Shown: one piece after another, positions 32,640-43,956 of the stretch
Position numbering within the stretch: position 1 is the stretch's first letter
Layout of the letters: each line of letters opens with the position of its first letter
Assembly (NCBI GenBank): GCA_037693485.1
Contig: CM075346.1
Coordinates: forward strand, 98,500,501 to 98,564,500
Length of the DNA: 64,000 bases
From: Kitagawia praeruptora
Taxonomy: Eukaryota; Streptophyta; Magnoliopsida; Apiales; Apiaceae
Reading direction: 5' to 3'
Translations under genes and position numbers: made by a program
Notes under the pieces: generated by a model
What the model was told of the DNA's origin: nothing
Databases searched by the model: none
What the model saw: the letters and a program-made list of their open reading frames with translations, nothing else

Positions 32640-35018
32640 ATATAAGCAATAACTGCAAAACTATGTAACTCTATACATGGAAAAACAGGAATATAGAACC
32701 AATACTACAAAGTATGGTTTAGAACACTTGCCTGGTATCCGAGAAGTAGTAGGGCACGTGACAATGTCGAACAATCTAGACAAGGTCAAAGAAAACATTA
32801 GGTTAATCCCTTGGATACTCTATTTATACATCAACGCTTAAACACATAAGCGAGACACAACTATGGTACTACTAGCTTGCTTTAGGCTCGTACTAGGTCC
32901 ATGTTAATCAACAAATACTTAGGTCGAAGATTCGTTTTAGCAATTGGATCTTGTTCGCTCGTTTTACTAAGTGGTTCTCAAAGTTAAAGCCAAGTGCTCT
33001 AAGGGGTTCCTTCGCACTTAACCTTGATTCGAACATTTTTATAAAATCGGAAAATGATCCATTTGACATGTGGTTTTTTCTCATACCTTCCATATGATCT
33101 CTAGTATTTATTTACCAAGATTCGCCACTGATTAACATGTTTACGAGGGTTCAATTCAAGTTACTAACTTTTACTTACGGTTTCGAACCAATTTTAGTAA
33201 TTTGACCATAACTCCTAAATCGTAAGTCGGAATGTTTCAATTCTCACGCCAAAACGATCTATGGCTCGAGATATACAAGGACAAGTCATAACATTACCAA
33301 GGTCAGGAATTTATATTAACTGCCATGCTCGGTTTCTAAGTGTTAACAAAAATTTGGCATTACGACGGCTATAATTCGGACGTTCCAAAAATCATAATCA
33401 TCCCACCAAGCCACACCGGGCATCAATACAATTTATAAACATGATTCTCATCTCAACAAACCCTAGAACGACTGATCTTAACCTCAAAATCATCATGCTT
33501 CTTAAATCACATAACTAACTCCAGAATCATGCTTATAATCACCACTATAATCATACAAGGCTAAAACCATCAAAAACATATATAAATCTCAAATCAAATG
33601 CTAGGGTTTCAAGAGGTCTACCTTCCTTGGAGTATTTTCTAGCCTCACTAAGATTTGTATGATCCTTGAGTGGCCTTAAACTAGCTAAATCAACCATAAG
33701 AATCAAAGAAAACCAGATTAGTTCTTGAAGAACACTATTCATCACTCAACTTGGTAAAATCATAAAAAATCGAAAAACAAGAGTTTAGCTCTCAAACGTT
33801 TACCACATCTTGGGTTCTTCATAAGCTTTGTTTTGAGCTATAGATCATGAAATTTGAAGCTTGGAAGCTATGGTTTTGAACCCGTTTTTCCTACTGGATA
33901 GAAACTGGTCAGATTGGGTTTCCCAACTTTGAGCATGGATTTGACTAGGTTATACTACTTGGATTGCAATGAACTTTTGAACGAACCTTGCCCATGGAGT
34001 GGAGAAGCTATGGTTAAAATATGGTGATTTTAGACTCTCTAGATTGGGAGATATGAATTTTTATTTCATAGTGCTTCTTGCTGGGCAGGTTTAAGAAAAT
34101 GGAGAGAGATTGTGTTTTCTTGATTTGTTTTGTGGTAATAATGCATAAAGTGATCCTTTGATAGATAATATCTCATCTTGGTTGTGTTAGTGGAGTGTGA
34201 TGCACTAGATGATGCAATTGGGCAAGACATGTGTTGTGTTTTAAATGGTTGCTAGCTAACTTGGAGTTGGATTTAGCTAAGTACTTGTTCATTCCATAAC
34301 CAAGCTAGTTACTTGAGCCCACTTGGTTTCTAGATATTTTCTAGTGGCTTATGCGTGACTCTTGCTTCCTCTGGTTGTTTCTTTTGTCCGGTTATTGCTC
34401 AATTTCGCTAATCGTTCGAAAGAATATCTCAAGGATTTCTACTTTGGGTTTTACCGGAAACCTTCTTAATAATAACACTAATATATTTAATCCTCCTTTA
34501 TAATTCTTGGATTTAAATCCCTTAAATCTTTTTAATAAATCCTTCCTTTGACTCTTGATATACCATATCCTTAATCCATGATTCGTTCGCTCAATCGCTT
34601 AATCTCGTTTTAATAACTCAGCGGTTTCTAGAACGTGCATTTCACTGTCTCAGAGGTTTTCGTTCTAAATCCTCAAATCAAATATAATAAAATCCTAACA
34701 TATTAAATCCTTAATTCCTCAAAATTAATATCTCATTTCTTGAATATAATAATATATAATTCACTGCCCGGTCAAATATTACACCGAAATACAAATTGGA
34801 ATTTCTGAATTCCGATCATCTTTGCATACATTTATTTGCTCTGTAGATCACTAATATGACTTCAGAATATCCATCCTATGTCTCGTACATAGATGACATG
34901 AAAAATTTTCTTAATCCTCAAAATCACTATTCACGCATGACAACACTATTCACGTATACACTTATTCTTAATAAGAAAAGTTTTAATTCTACCGAAAAAT
35001 CTGGGTTCTTACAAGGGT

Positions 35019-36956
35019 GGTCATCACAGAGCACAATCTACAACCAATGTGCCAGGCAAAGGCAAATCCAAAGTTGATGAGCCTCCTACCTCACTGCCAG
35101 TTGTTACTCTACCAACTGTGCACATTACTACTCCTGGTGGTCAAAAGCAATCCATAACTACCACAGTGGTTGCAGGGAGTATGCCCTCTGACAAACTTCC
35201 ATCCTCCATACCTGAGAATGCCAAGCCTGTAGAAGTTAAAGTTGTTACTGAGGCCAAGCTACAAGAAGTTGCTAACTCAAATGTTTATCATGATAAAGCC
35301 TTCTTGGAGTTTCTGAAAGCCACAAGGGAACAGGTTGGTGACACTCAGTTCTATCTGAGGGAGTTGAAGAAGCAGATTGACTACATCACTGTCATCCCCA
35401 AGAAAGTCAATAACCTATGGTTCAAGGAGATAGTGATGATATCCAAATTAAAGATATGGCATCTAACATACAAGACTCTACAAGACCTAAAACACTCAGA
35501 GATAGATGCCATACTTGAGCTTATTGAGAAGAAGAATGAGAACAACAAAAGTCTGTTTGATGATTTGAGGAATGGCCAACCTTCAAGGCTACCAGAAGTG
35601 ATCAAGAAGCCATGGACAATCATCTATCAATCTGGCACCAGAATTGAAGACATCAAGCAATTGGTCATTCCCCATGATCTCACTTCTCGAAATCACAGAC
35701 TGGTCATTGCTATCATTGATCAACTACAGAAGAAGGTTGGAGCCAGAAATGCTGAAGAAATTGAAGCTCTGCACATTCTCAGATCTTTTATAGCAACTGG
35801 TGAACCTCTAGAGAGTGCTCAACCTAGGAGAAATAAGGATGATGATTCTGAAGACAAAAGTGATGGGAGGAGAAGACATCACAGGAGAGATAAGGGTGAT
35901 GAAGACAAGAAGAAGAAGAAGGGTGACAAGGATAAGAAGAATGATGATGACCAAGGCAAAATCTATGAGAGGAAGATTGGAAAACAGCAAGCCATGAACA
36001 TTACTGATGACACTCCTACCACTACACAAGGCTCAATGTCTAGGGTGGATGTCACTAGTAATGATTCATCAAAATCTACATCTCTGGCTTCTGCAACTGT
36101 TTTGGCACCTCAAGAAGTGAAGAGGATTCAAATCAAGAAACCAGGTGTATGTATTCATAAGCAAACTGCTAGTGGAGTACTACAATGGTCTTCTAGCAAG
36201 GGTCACAAGTTACTGCCTGGCAATCATGTAAAGAAGATCAAAGTCAAACATGCTGCAAGAAGAGTGAAGCTATCCAAATCAAGAGCTCTAACAATCATTC
36301 CAGGATTGAAAATCCAACCACTAGATGAAGATTTTGATGAAGAGCAACTGCAATTTCTAAGAGCTCAAAAGATATGCTATGCTGCAATTGTGAATGATCA
36401 CCTTGAAATCAAGTACACTGATGGGAGAGAAATGAAATTCAAACAAGGGGGTTGTCAAAATTGGGGTAAATTGTATGAGATAGAAAGAATCATTGCATTG
36501 CTAGACTCTAAAGACAAGGTGGAGAAAGTATGGAAGCTGGAATTGATTGACTTTGTGAAAATGAAGAGAGATTTTGCTGAAAAGATGAGAAAGGGCTGCT
36601 ATGAGAAGTGGTTAGAAAGGGAGAAAGAAATTGACAGACTGGAGATTGAAGCAGAAAAGCTAAGGGCAAAGGGATTGTGTAGAGTTCAGTTTGATCCCTA
36701 TGTGGTGAAGTATAGGAGAAGAAATGGAGACAATGTCAATATAAGAATGAACTTACTCAGTCACTATCCTGCCAACATTCTAAAGCCAGTGCTTGAAGAT
36801 TTCAAAAACTCTATCATGATTGAAGAATTGGATGCTATGGCAGAAATCATAAGAGCAATAGATGAGAATGCAAGAAAGGAGAAAGAAAGGAAACAGAAAG
36901 CATATGATGATCTACAAGCCAAAGCAATGGAGATGCAATCAAATGAAAATGGCTAG
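35019..36956 (+). CDS. A2 envelope-like frame, second part (C-terminal)
   Basis: Continues the frame of 26853-29669 after X and the second TSD copy, for about 645 codons to a TAG at 36954-36956. The listed methionine at 35049 is a GTG inside the frame and is not a real start. Content: a Pro/Thr-rich segment, then a helical region (about 35240-35810). A strongly charged Arg/His/Lys/Asp tract with RRRHHRRDK and DKKKKKGDKDKK follows at about 35860-35960. The C-terminus is a mixed helical region rich in Lys and Glu, ending AMEMQSNENG. No membrane segment is evident. With the first part the uninterrupted frame was about 1584 codons. Cut off from its own ATG, this half should no longer be expressed normally. 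Confidence 0.85.
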   Translation, partial: GHHRAQSTTNVPGKGKSKVDEPPTSLPVVTLPTVHITTPGGQKQSITTTVVAGSMPSDKLPSSIPENAKPVEVKVVTEAKLQEVANSNVYHDKAFLEFLKATREQVGDTQFYLRELKKQIDYITVIPKKVNNLWFKEIVMISKLKIWHLTYKTLQDLKHSEIDAILELIEKKNENNKSLFDDLRNGQPSRLPEVIKKPWTIIYQSGTRIEDIKQLVIPHDLTSRNHRLVIAIIDQLQKKVGARNAEEIEALHILRSFIATGEPLESAQPRRNKDDDSEDKSDGRRRHHRRDKGDEDKKKKKGDKDKKNDDDQGKIYERKIGKQQAMNITDDTPTTTQGSMSRVDVTSNDSSKSTSLASATVLAPQEVKRIQIKKPGVCIHKQTASGVLQWSSSKGHKLLPGNHVKKIKVKHAARRVKLSKSRALTIIPGLKIQPLDEDFDEEQLQFLRAQKICYAAIVNDHLEIKYTDGREMKFKQGGCQNWGKLYEIERIIALLDSKDKVEKVWKLELIDFVKMKRDFAEKMRKGCYEKWLEREKEIDRLEIEAEKLRAKGLCRVQFDPYVVKYRRRNGDNVNIRMNLLSHYPANILKPVLEDFKNSIMIEELDAMAEIIRAIDENARKEKERKQKAYDDLQAKAMEMQSNENG

Positions 36957-37100
36957 TACCTCATCATACTGTAAGAGTATTTATCTTGTAATTCCATTTA
37001 TGTGTTCAATCAATATACATACCTGTACTTTTAAAGTCTTATCCTTATGTATGTTAGGCTTGTTATCAGACATGAAATTGTGACTAAGGGTCTCACTCAC

Positions 37101-37114
37101 AATTTGGGGGAGAT
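37101..37114 (+). promoter_or_regulatory. A2 polypurine tract
   Basis: AATTTGGGGGAGAT directly before the 3' LTR at 37115; plus-strand primer for reverse transcription. Confidence 0.9.
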
Positions 37115-38404
37115 TGTTAGTTACAGAGGCATGCCTGTACACATCTAATAACAAGCCTAATTGTTTGTAATGCTTTGCATTACTTACATGACCTCTTAAC
37201 TGAGGGAACCTCTAGTTGGAGAGTTTCTGTTTGTATTGTACTTGTAGTAGGCATCAAATCCTAGTTTTGTAATTGTACTTATAGAGTCTAGAATAATGCT
37301 TGAAAGAAGTTCCAAGGTTCATGCCTCAAGCAAGGAGTTAAAGACTGTCAAATAATCACAGTTGGTATTTGAAGAAATGAAGAATTTGCCTAAGTACCAA
37401 TTCGAGAAGTATATTTGTCTATTCGAGAAGTCCAGCATTCGAGAAGTCAGGGATTCGATATCTCAAGACACTATTCGATATCTCTGAATACACTGTTCGA
37501 TATCTCATTCGATATCTCAGAGATTCGATATGTCTACTACTCTATTCGAGAACTCAAGAAGTCAACAAGTCAAGATGGTATTCGAGTTCTCAAAGAGTCA
37601 ACAAGTCAAAGTTCCATTCGATATCTCAAGGACTCAGAAAGCTATTCGATATCTCGAGGATTCGATAAGTCAAATGTTCTATTCGACAACTCAAGGAATC
37701 CTGATGGAAAAGAGCTATTCGAGAAGTGGTTCGATATGTCAATATAACAGTGTTCGAGAACTCAGAGTTATCGATCAAGTCAATTCTAGTTCTCGAATCA
37801 CTTACTTAGTCACTTCTCGAATACATTCTTGGAGACAAAATACTGAAGAAATTGTATAAGTCAGAAATCTGCAACAAGCCAATGCACTTTATGGACCACA
37901 ATCTGTAACGTGCTTTGGAAAGCCTACAAGGAAGCTTGGAGAGATATAGAAGAGACAAGGACCTAAAGAAGTGGATCTAAACAGGCTTTGCAAAGTCAAA
38001 TCTGTAACCGTTTGGACACTTACTCAAAAAGGATAGACAGACTAGAAAGTAATTTGTTTAGCTACCTTATTTGCAGTAAGTAGGCTGTATCCATGTTCTA
38101 TAAGGACACAGCCTCACTTCATAACTTAGTAACTTTTTGTGAGTCGAGTTTTTCATACACTGTAAGCTATATCTCTCTGAGAAAAACGAAGCTGAGAATA
38201 CTATCATTTGTATTCACAGATTGTAGCAACCTTTATCTAATAATACATTAGATTAAAGTGATATTGTGTTCTGTGTTGTTCTTTATCCGCATCTACATCT
38301 CTGCACACACAATACTTGTTTGCTACACAGACTCAAGGCACGAAAAGTTCAAGAATCCATTCACCCCCCCCCCTGTATTCTTTCTTTGTGTTCAATACTC
38401 AACA
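37115..38404 (+). repeat. A2 3' LTR (1290 bp)
   Basis: Same length as the 5' LTR (18998-20287) with about eleven or twelve visible differences, mostly transitions. It carries the TTCnnGAA cluster at about 37401-37821. The C-rich run near 38364 differs in length from the 5' copy. It is followed by the TSD AGAAA (38405-38409). Confidence 0.95.
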
Positions 38405-40128
38405 AGAAAACAACCATAGAGACACTCATTCTGAGTTGCTCTCCTAGTCCTTACTCCTGTATTAGGATCTCCAATGATTTGCTCTGCAGTGTGTGATCTA
38501 TCCCATTTCTTTGAGTGCTCAGCCTGATTTCTCATTCTTGAAGTTGCTTCATCATCCAAATCTTCATCCTGATTTCCTCCCCCTGTGAGGTTGCCACTAC
38601 TCACAGGTGTGTCTTGAATGCTAGTTTCTCCACTGTTGATTGGCACAAATTCTTCTCTTTTATTATCATTCACTTGAGTCTGTTGAACTCGAGTTTCAAC
38701 TTCAGTTTCAGTCTCTTCATCAGAATCATCTAGATTATCAAACTTCAATGGATCTTTATCTTCATCATTGGCTTCTTCTAGTCCAGGTAGTTTGCTGTCA
38801 TCAAATGTCACATCTGTGCTTTCCATAATTTTCTTTTGACTGATGACATAAACTTTGTATGCAATTCTTTCCATAGAGTAGCCAAGAAAATTTCCTTCAA
38901 ATGCTTTTGCATCAAATTTTCCAATATATTCAGAATTATCCTTCAATACAAAGCATTTGCTTCCAAAAGTATGAACATACTTTAGAGTGGGCTTCTTTCC
39001 AGTCATCAAGTTGTAAGGTGTCTTTCCAGTGTTTTTGTTGATGAGGGTTCTGTTCTGGATATAGCATGCAGTGCTTACAGCCTCAGCCCAAAAACATGTA
39101 GGCATCTTTGCATCAAGTAACATTGTTCTAGCAGCTTCAATTAGAGTTCTATTCTTCCTCTCAACAAATCCATTTTGTTGTGGAGTCCTTGGAGCTGAGA
39201 ATTGCTGAGAAATACCATTCTCTTTACAGAATGCTTCAAGTATGGCATTTCTGAACTCTGTTCCATTATCACTTCTCAGTGCAATCACACTTGCATTGTT
39301 GGCCTTTGCTTCCTTGTCAACTTTCTTTATATGCTCAATGATTACTTGTGGAGCCTCATCTTTTGATGCCAAAAATTCCACCCATGTATACCTTGTAAAA
39401 TCATCAACCAACACCAAGGCATACTTCTTTCTTCCTAGTGACATAATATTAACGGGCCCAAACAAATCCATATGAATGAGTTGTAGGGGCTTGGTTATAG
39501 ATGTCACTGTCTTTGTCTTGTGTCTAGATCTTTTCATCTTTCCTTTTTGACAAGCCTCACACACTTCTTCTTGACAGAATTCAAGTGTGGGCATGCCTCT
39601 CACTAACTCTCTTTTGACCAGAGAATTAATGGCTTTGAAGTTCAGGTGTGATAGTTTCTTGTGCCACAGCCAACAATCTTCATTTGATGCTTTTGAGTAA
39701 AAGCAACAAATTTTGTCCTTGTTTGCAGAATCCATATTGGCTACAAATAGGCTTCCCTTCCTTACTCCAGATAGAGCAAAATCACCAGTCTTCTAGTGGG
39801 TGATCAAACATTCATCTTTGTCAAAATCCACCTTGAATCCTCTGTTAGTAAACTGACCAACACTTAGCAGATTATGCTCGAGTCCCTTGACCAGTGCTAC
39901 ATCTTCAATGATGACATTTCCAACTTTTAACTTGCCATATCCCAATGTGTTACCCATGCTATCATCTCCAAAAACAACCATTGGGCCAGCCTTTTCCTCA
40001 TACTGTGATAGCAGGGCCATATCACCAGTCATATGATTTGAGCATCCACTGTCCAAAATCCACATGACCTTCTTTTCATTTTCTTTGCCCTGCAAACACA
40101 AAGGTATTACTTCTTCTTTGGTACCCAA
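38405..40128 (-). pseudogene. A1 pol, protease and integrase segment
   Basis: First part of A1 pol, reading leftward to the A2 insertion. The protease motif MWILDSGCSNHMTGD is near 40040. A nonsense TAG (39793-39795, AAG in A2) follows. The frame then continues with the integrase zinc motif (WHKKLSHLNF, CEACQKGK), HMDLFGPV, LRSDNGTEF, ERKNRTLIEAARTM and the acidic linker before RT. It overlaps the end of gag by 22 bases in the -1 frame, as in A2. At 38405 it is cut by A2 and resumes at 18997. Confidence 0.93.
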
Positions 40129-42618
40129 ACAAGTTTGGGTCCATGTGACTTAGAAACAGTTTTATCATAAACAACATGCTTGTCAACTTTCTTGGCATTA
40201 GTCTTCTTGTCACTGTTAGAAGTCTTAGAACCTGAGGTTTCAGACTTAGGTGACAGAGGTACCTTCCTAGCTTTAGGAGGACTCGAAGACTTTGACCTGG
40301 TGTAGTGTGTGTGAGAATTGTGACTGATACAACCATCAATGAATTGCCTTCTCAGATTGAAACAACTAGTCATAACATTCATATTGCATGGCATACAGTC
40401 AAATTTATCACAAAATGGTGCATCTCTATGTCTTAGAGGCACAGAACAATCATAGAAAGGTTTAGATACACTACCAGTAGGTTTCTTGCATGCATGAGTT
40501 AAATGATTGGTACTGAAACAGTTCTGACAAGTTTTCCTAGGGGCATTAGGCATATAAGCATAGTTGTTATCTTTGTTAATCCCTAACTTGCCATTTCTGT
40601 TCTGTTTCTTCTTAGTCACTTTCTTCTCTGATTCACTCTTCCCAGCTGAGACAAACTTAACAAATTTCTTAGGTCTTGATCTATCAACTACTGACTCATT
40701 GGCTTTTGACTTGACACTCTCACTCTTGGAGGATGCTTGTTGTTCACTGGATTGTGCCTCATCCTCATCATTCAACATTTGCTTGATGAGTAAGGCATCC
40801 TCATCAATTTCAAATTTTGATTCTTTAAAAATTGGGTTTTCAGCCTTTTTCAAAATGTGAGGCACTTTCTCATGAACAACTGTGTCATCTTCAATGACAG
40901 CATAGCCTTTTCTCTGTTTAAGAGAGTCATAGTCAAGTCCAATAGCAGCTTTGGGTTTAGCCTGAATTTTCTCACAGTAGGATTGCACTAGACCAGATGA
41001 ATTCTTAAATGTTTTCAGTTTGAATTCATTTTCAGCTAGTTCATCCCTAAGAGCCTTTTCCACTTGACTAGCACATAGAACCTTATTCTGCAGATATTCA
41101 ACTTCTTTCTTAAGGTTTTCTACTTGCATAGCAGTTAGCTCAAGTTCCTCATTCCTTTTGGTTAACATTTCATTTCTAGTAGACAATTTAGCAATCTCTT
41201 CATTAGCAGCAGTCATACTAGTATGAATGTTAAACATCTCAACAGATAGTTGTTCAATCATGCATTTATACTCTGAAACAGACATGTCTATAGTAGTGAG
41301 AGATGGTACCTGAGGGTCTGATGAAGATGTGTCATCCTTGGAATTGGCCATCAAGGCATAATTGCAGAATTCTTGTTCCTCTCCATCACTGTCAGAATCA
41401 TCCCAACACTTCCCTTCAGCTATGTAGGCCTTACCTTGTGTCTGCTTTTTCAGAAGGGCCTCATACTTAGCTTCGAGCTCAAGATAATCTCTATCCTTCT
41501 TTTTAGGCTTCTTGCATTCATTGGCAAAATGCCCTAGGTCATTGCATCTATAGCACCTTACAGATGACCTATCCACATGGCTGGTTTTAAACATATTCTT
41601 GTTTGCTTTCACAGGTGTCTTGCTCTTGTTGAATGAATGGTTTTGGGTTTTGGGTTTTGGGTTTGAAGGGTTGATTCCTTTTGAATCTGATGTTTGGAAT
41701 TTTTCTGGCCATGAAAGCATATGAAGTGTTTTCCATCCCATCTAGTTCTTCAAGAGTGTAAAACTCTTCTTCCTCCTTCTCCTCAACAGGTTCACTTACT
41801 TCAGCTTCAGTTTCTTCATCATCATCTACTATCTCCTCTATCCTTAGCTGGCTTGTAGATGCTTCTAGGTCTTGAATAGATTTGTTGACAATCAAGGCAC
41901 ATGATGTGTTTACCATTCTGCCTTGGTTGGCCTGGATAGCCCTTTTCTGAAGCAACTCAAGCTCATGAGTTTTTAAAACTCCATAGAGCACATCATAAGT
42001 GATTTTGTTCAAATCTCTTTCTTTTAGAGAAATGACCCTTTGCTCTATATGATTAGGTGAAGATAGCAGAAACTTCATGTTTAACTCCTTGGTGCTGTAA
42101 ACCTTGCCATTCATCTGCAACTCAGTGACTAGCTTGTGAAATCTTTCAAACATCTCAATAATGCTTTCCTTGGGCTGTGCCATGAAAGCTTCATACTGTA
42201 TGACCAGTATCTGTTTCTTGTTTTCCCTGACCTCATCAGTTCCTTCACATAACACCTCAATGTGATCCCACATTTCTTTGGCAGATGTGCATGATGCAAT
42301 GTTTGCAAACATTGACATATCCATGGAATCAATAATAAGCAACATGAGGTGACTGTCAAGAGCAACCTTTTCCCTTTCTGATTCTGTCCATTTGGATGGT
42401 TCCTTTGCCTCATAAGATCTTGGAACAGTTGTGGTTCCAACAGTCTTTTCAGGTATCTCTTGTTGTAAAACAAAAGGACCATTCTTGAGAATCTCAGGAT
42501 ACAAAGGATGAGAGGCTTTGATGAACAACATCATCTTTATCTTCCAGAGGTTGTAATTTTCTTTGTCAAACTTAGGGACTTTCACCGTTCCTGTAGTCTT
42601 TGGTGTATTCGAACTTAT
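40107..42618 (-). pseudogene. gag: A1 gag, start codon lost and frameshifted
   Basis: Where A2 has the gag ATG, A1 reads ATA (42616-42618). The frame then matches A2 gag: YNLWKIKMMLFIKASHPLYP and AKEMWDHIEVLCEG, through an acidic linker. Near 41640-41670 an expansion of AAAACCC units shifts the frame. In the new frame the rest is intact: zinc knuckle CYRCNDLGHFANEC, a coiled coil (LENLKKEVEYLQNK-like), the second CCHC motif CQNCFSTNHLTHAC and the terminus LVWVPKKK at 40107. Unlike A2 it keeps the full zinc knuckle, so it is the better reference for the family. Confidence 0.9.
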
Positions 42619-42646
42619 GATTGTTTTTTTGTTTTTGAATAAACAG

Positions 42647-42663
42647 CCCGCTCTGATACCACT
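42647..42663 (-). promoter_or_regulatory. A1 primer binding site
   Basis: On the minus strand AGTGGTATCAGAGCGGG lies directly inside the 5' LTR, identical to the A2 site. Confidence 0.9.
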
Positions 42664-43956
42664 TGTTGAGTATTGAATACAGTAAAAGAATACAGAGGGG
42701 GGGTGGGTTGAATGGATTCTTGAACTTTTCTTGTTCGAGTCTATGTAGCAAGTAAGTGTTTGTGTGTGCAAGAGTGAAGGTGCGGATAAAGAACAACACA
42801 AGACACAATATCACTTTAATCTAATGTATTATTAGATAAAGGTTACTACAATCTGTGAATACAAATGATAGTATTCTCAGCTTCGTTTTTCTCAGAGAGA
42901 TACAGCTTACAGTGTATGAAAAACTTGACTCACAAAGTTAATGACTAAGGAAGTGAGGCTGTATCCTTATAGAACATGGATACAACCTACTTACTCCAAA
43001 TAAGGTAGCTAAACAAATTACTTTCTAGTCTGTCTATCCTTTTTGAGTAAGTGTCCAAACGGTTACAGATTTGACTTTGCAAAGCCTGTTCAGATCCACT
43101 TCTTTAGCCCCTTGTCTCTTTTATATCTCTCCAAGCTTCCTTGTAGGCTTTCCAGAGCACGTTACAGATTGTGGTCCATAAAGTGCATTGGCTTGTTGCA
43201 GGTTTCTGACTTGTACAATTTCTTCAGTATTTTGTCTCCAAGAATGTATTCGAGAAGTGACTAAGTAAGTGATTCGAGAACTGGAATTGACTTGATCGAT
43301 AACTCTGAGTTCTCGAATACTGTTATATTGACATATCGAACCACTTCTCGAATAGCTCTTTTCCATCAGGATTCCTTGAGTTGTCGAATAGAACATTTGA
43401 CTTATCGAATCCTCGAGATATCGAATAGCTTTCTGAGTCCTTAAGATATCGAATGGAACTTTGACTTGTTGACTCTTTGAGAACTCGAATACCACTTTGA
43501 CTTACTGACTTCTTGAGTTCTCGAATAGAGTAGTAGACATATCGAATCTCTGAGATATCGAATGAGATATCGAATAGTGTATTCAGAGATATCGAATAGT
43601 GTCTTGAGATATCGAATCCCTGACTTCTCGAATGCTGGACTTCTCGAATAGACAAATATACTTCTCGAATTGGTACTTAGGCAAATTCTTCATTTCTTCA
43701 AATCCCAACTTGTGATTATTTGACAGTCTTTATCTTCTTGCTTGAGGCATGAACCTTGGAACTTCTTTCAAGCATTATTCTTGACTATATAAGTACAGTT
43801 ACACAACTAGGATTTGATGCCTACTATAAGTACAAAACAAATAGAAACTCTACAACTAGAGGTTCCCTCAGTTAAGAGGTCATGTAAGTAATGCAAAGCA
43901 TTACAGACAATTAGGCTTGTTATTAGATGTATACAGGCATGCCTCTGTGACTAACA
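42664..43956 (-). repeat. A1 5' LTR (about 1293 bp)
   Basis: In element orientation runs from TGTTAGTCACAGAGGCATG at 43956 to CAATACTCAACA at 42664. It is similar to the A2 LTRs, including the ATTCGAGAAGTC / ATTCGATATCTC array at about 43240-43670 (here seen as TTCTCGAAT and GATATCGAAT). The next bases, ATAAC, should be the TSD. Confidence 0.93.

Larger units (their letters stand above)
29670..35013 (-). mobile_element. Solo LTR X of a Ty3/gypsy (chromovirus-like) element, 5344 bp
   Basis: Begins TGTAACACCCCCAAATCC and ends ATCTGGGTTCTTACA on the plus strand, with 5-bp TSD AGGGT. Its last 1.5 kb resembles the LTR of element Y (43957-45286), which adjoins a polypurine tract and a gypsy pol end. 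This identifies X as an LTR in minus orientation (5'-TGTAAGAACC...GTGTTACA-3'). I find no internal LTR copy, primer site or gag-pol, so it is a solo LTR left by recombination between two LTRs. All open frames inside are short and unrecognised. It contains AT-rich degenerate repeats and a TA microsatellite. A non-autonomous large element with undetected LTRs is a less likely alternative. Confidence 0.8.
18998..38404 (+). mobile_element. Sirevirus-type Ty1/copia retrotransposon A2, split by solo LTR X
   Basis: Plus-strand element with two 1290-bp LTRs (18998-20287 and 37115-38404), TSD AGAAA, primer binding site, gag, pol, spacer, envelope-like frame and polypurine tract. Its own length without X and the duplicated 5 bases is about 14.06 kb, large for Ty1/copia but normal for Sireviruses with a third frame. 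About eleven or twelve differences between the LTRs (roughly 0.9 percent by eye) suggest a recent insertion. Gag has at least five lesions and pol has a 10-base deletion. The envelope-like frame has none apart from the X insertion. A2 is the same family as A1 but lies in the opposite orientation inside it. Confidence 0.95.
1..43956 (-). mobile_element. Sirevirus-type Ty1/copia retrotransposon A1, partial and nested
   Basis: Minus-strand element with, in its own order, a 5' LTR (42664-43956), primer binding site, gag, pol (protease, integrase, RT, RNase H), spacer and envelope-like frame. The envelope-like frame runs off the left edge, so the 3' LTR is not in the window. Pol is cut twice by younger insertions: A2 (18998-38404) between integrase and RT, and B1 (5894-18528) inside RT. 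Removing these and one copy of each TSD leaves about 11.9 kb of A1 sequence. Gag lacks its ATG and has a frameshift, pol has at least two nonsense codons, and the third frame has several breaks, so A1 is dead. The base after its 5' LTR begins ATAAC, the expected TSD, but the partner copy is outside the window. It lies inside the LTR of gypsy element Y. Confidence 0.93.

Noticed and set aside
35049..36956. Independent gene starting at 35049
   Set aside because: The apparent methionine is a GTG within a frame that is in phase with 26853-29669 once X and one TSD copy are set aside.
41641..41670. Interstitial telomere repeat (TTTTGGG)n
   Set aside because: The unit is TTTTGGG, not the plant TTTAGGG. 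Only about three units exist and they lie in gag coding sequence; simple slippage explains them.
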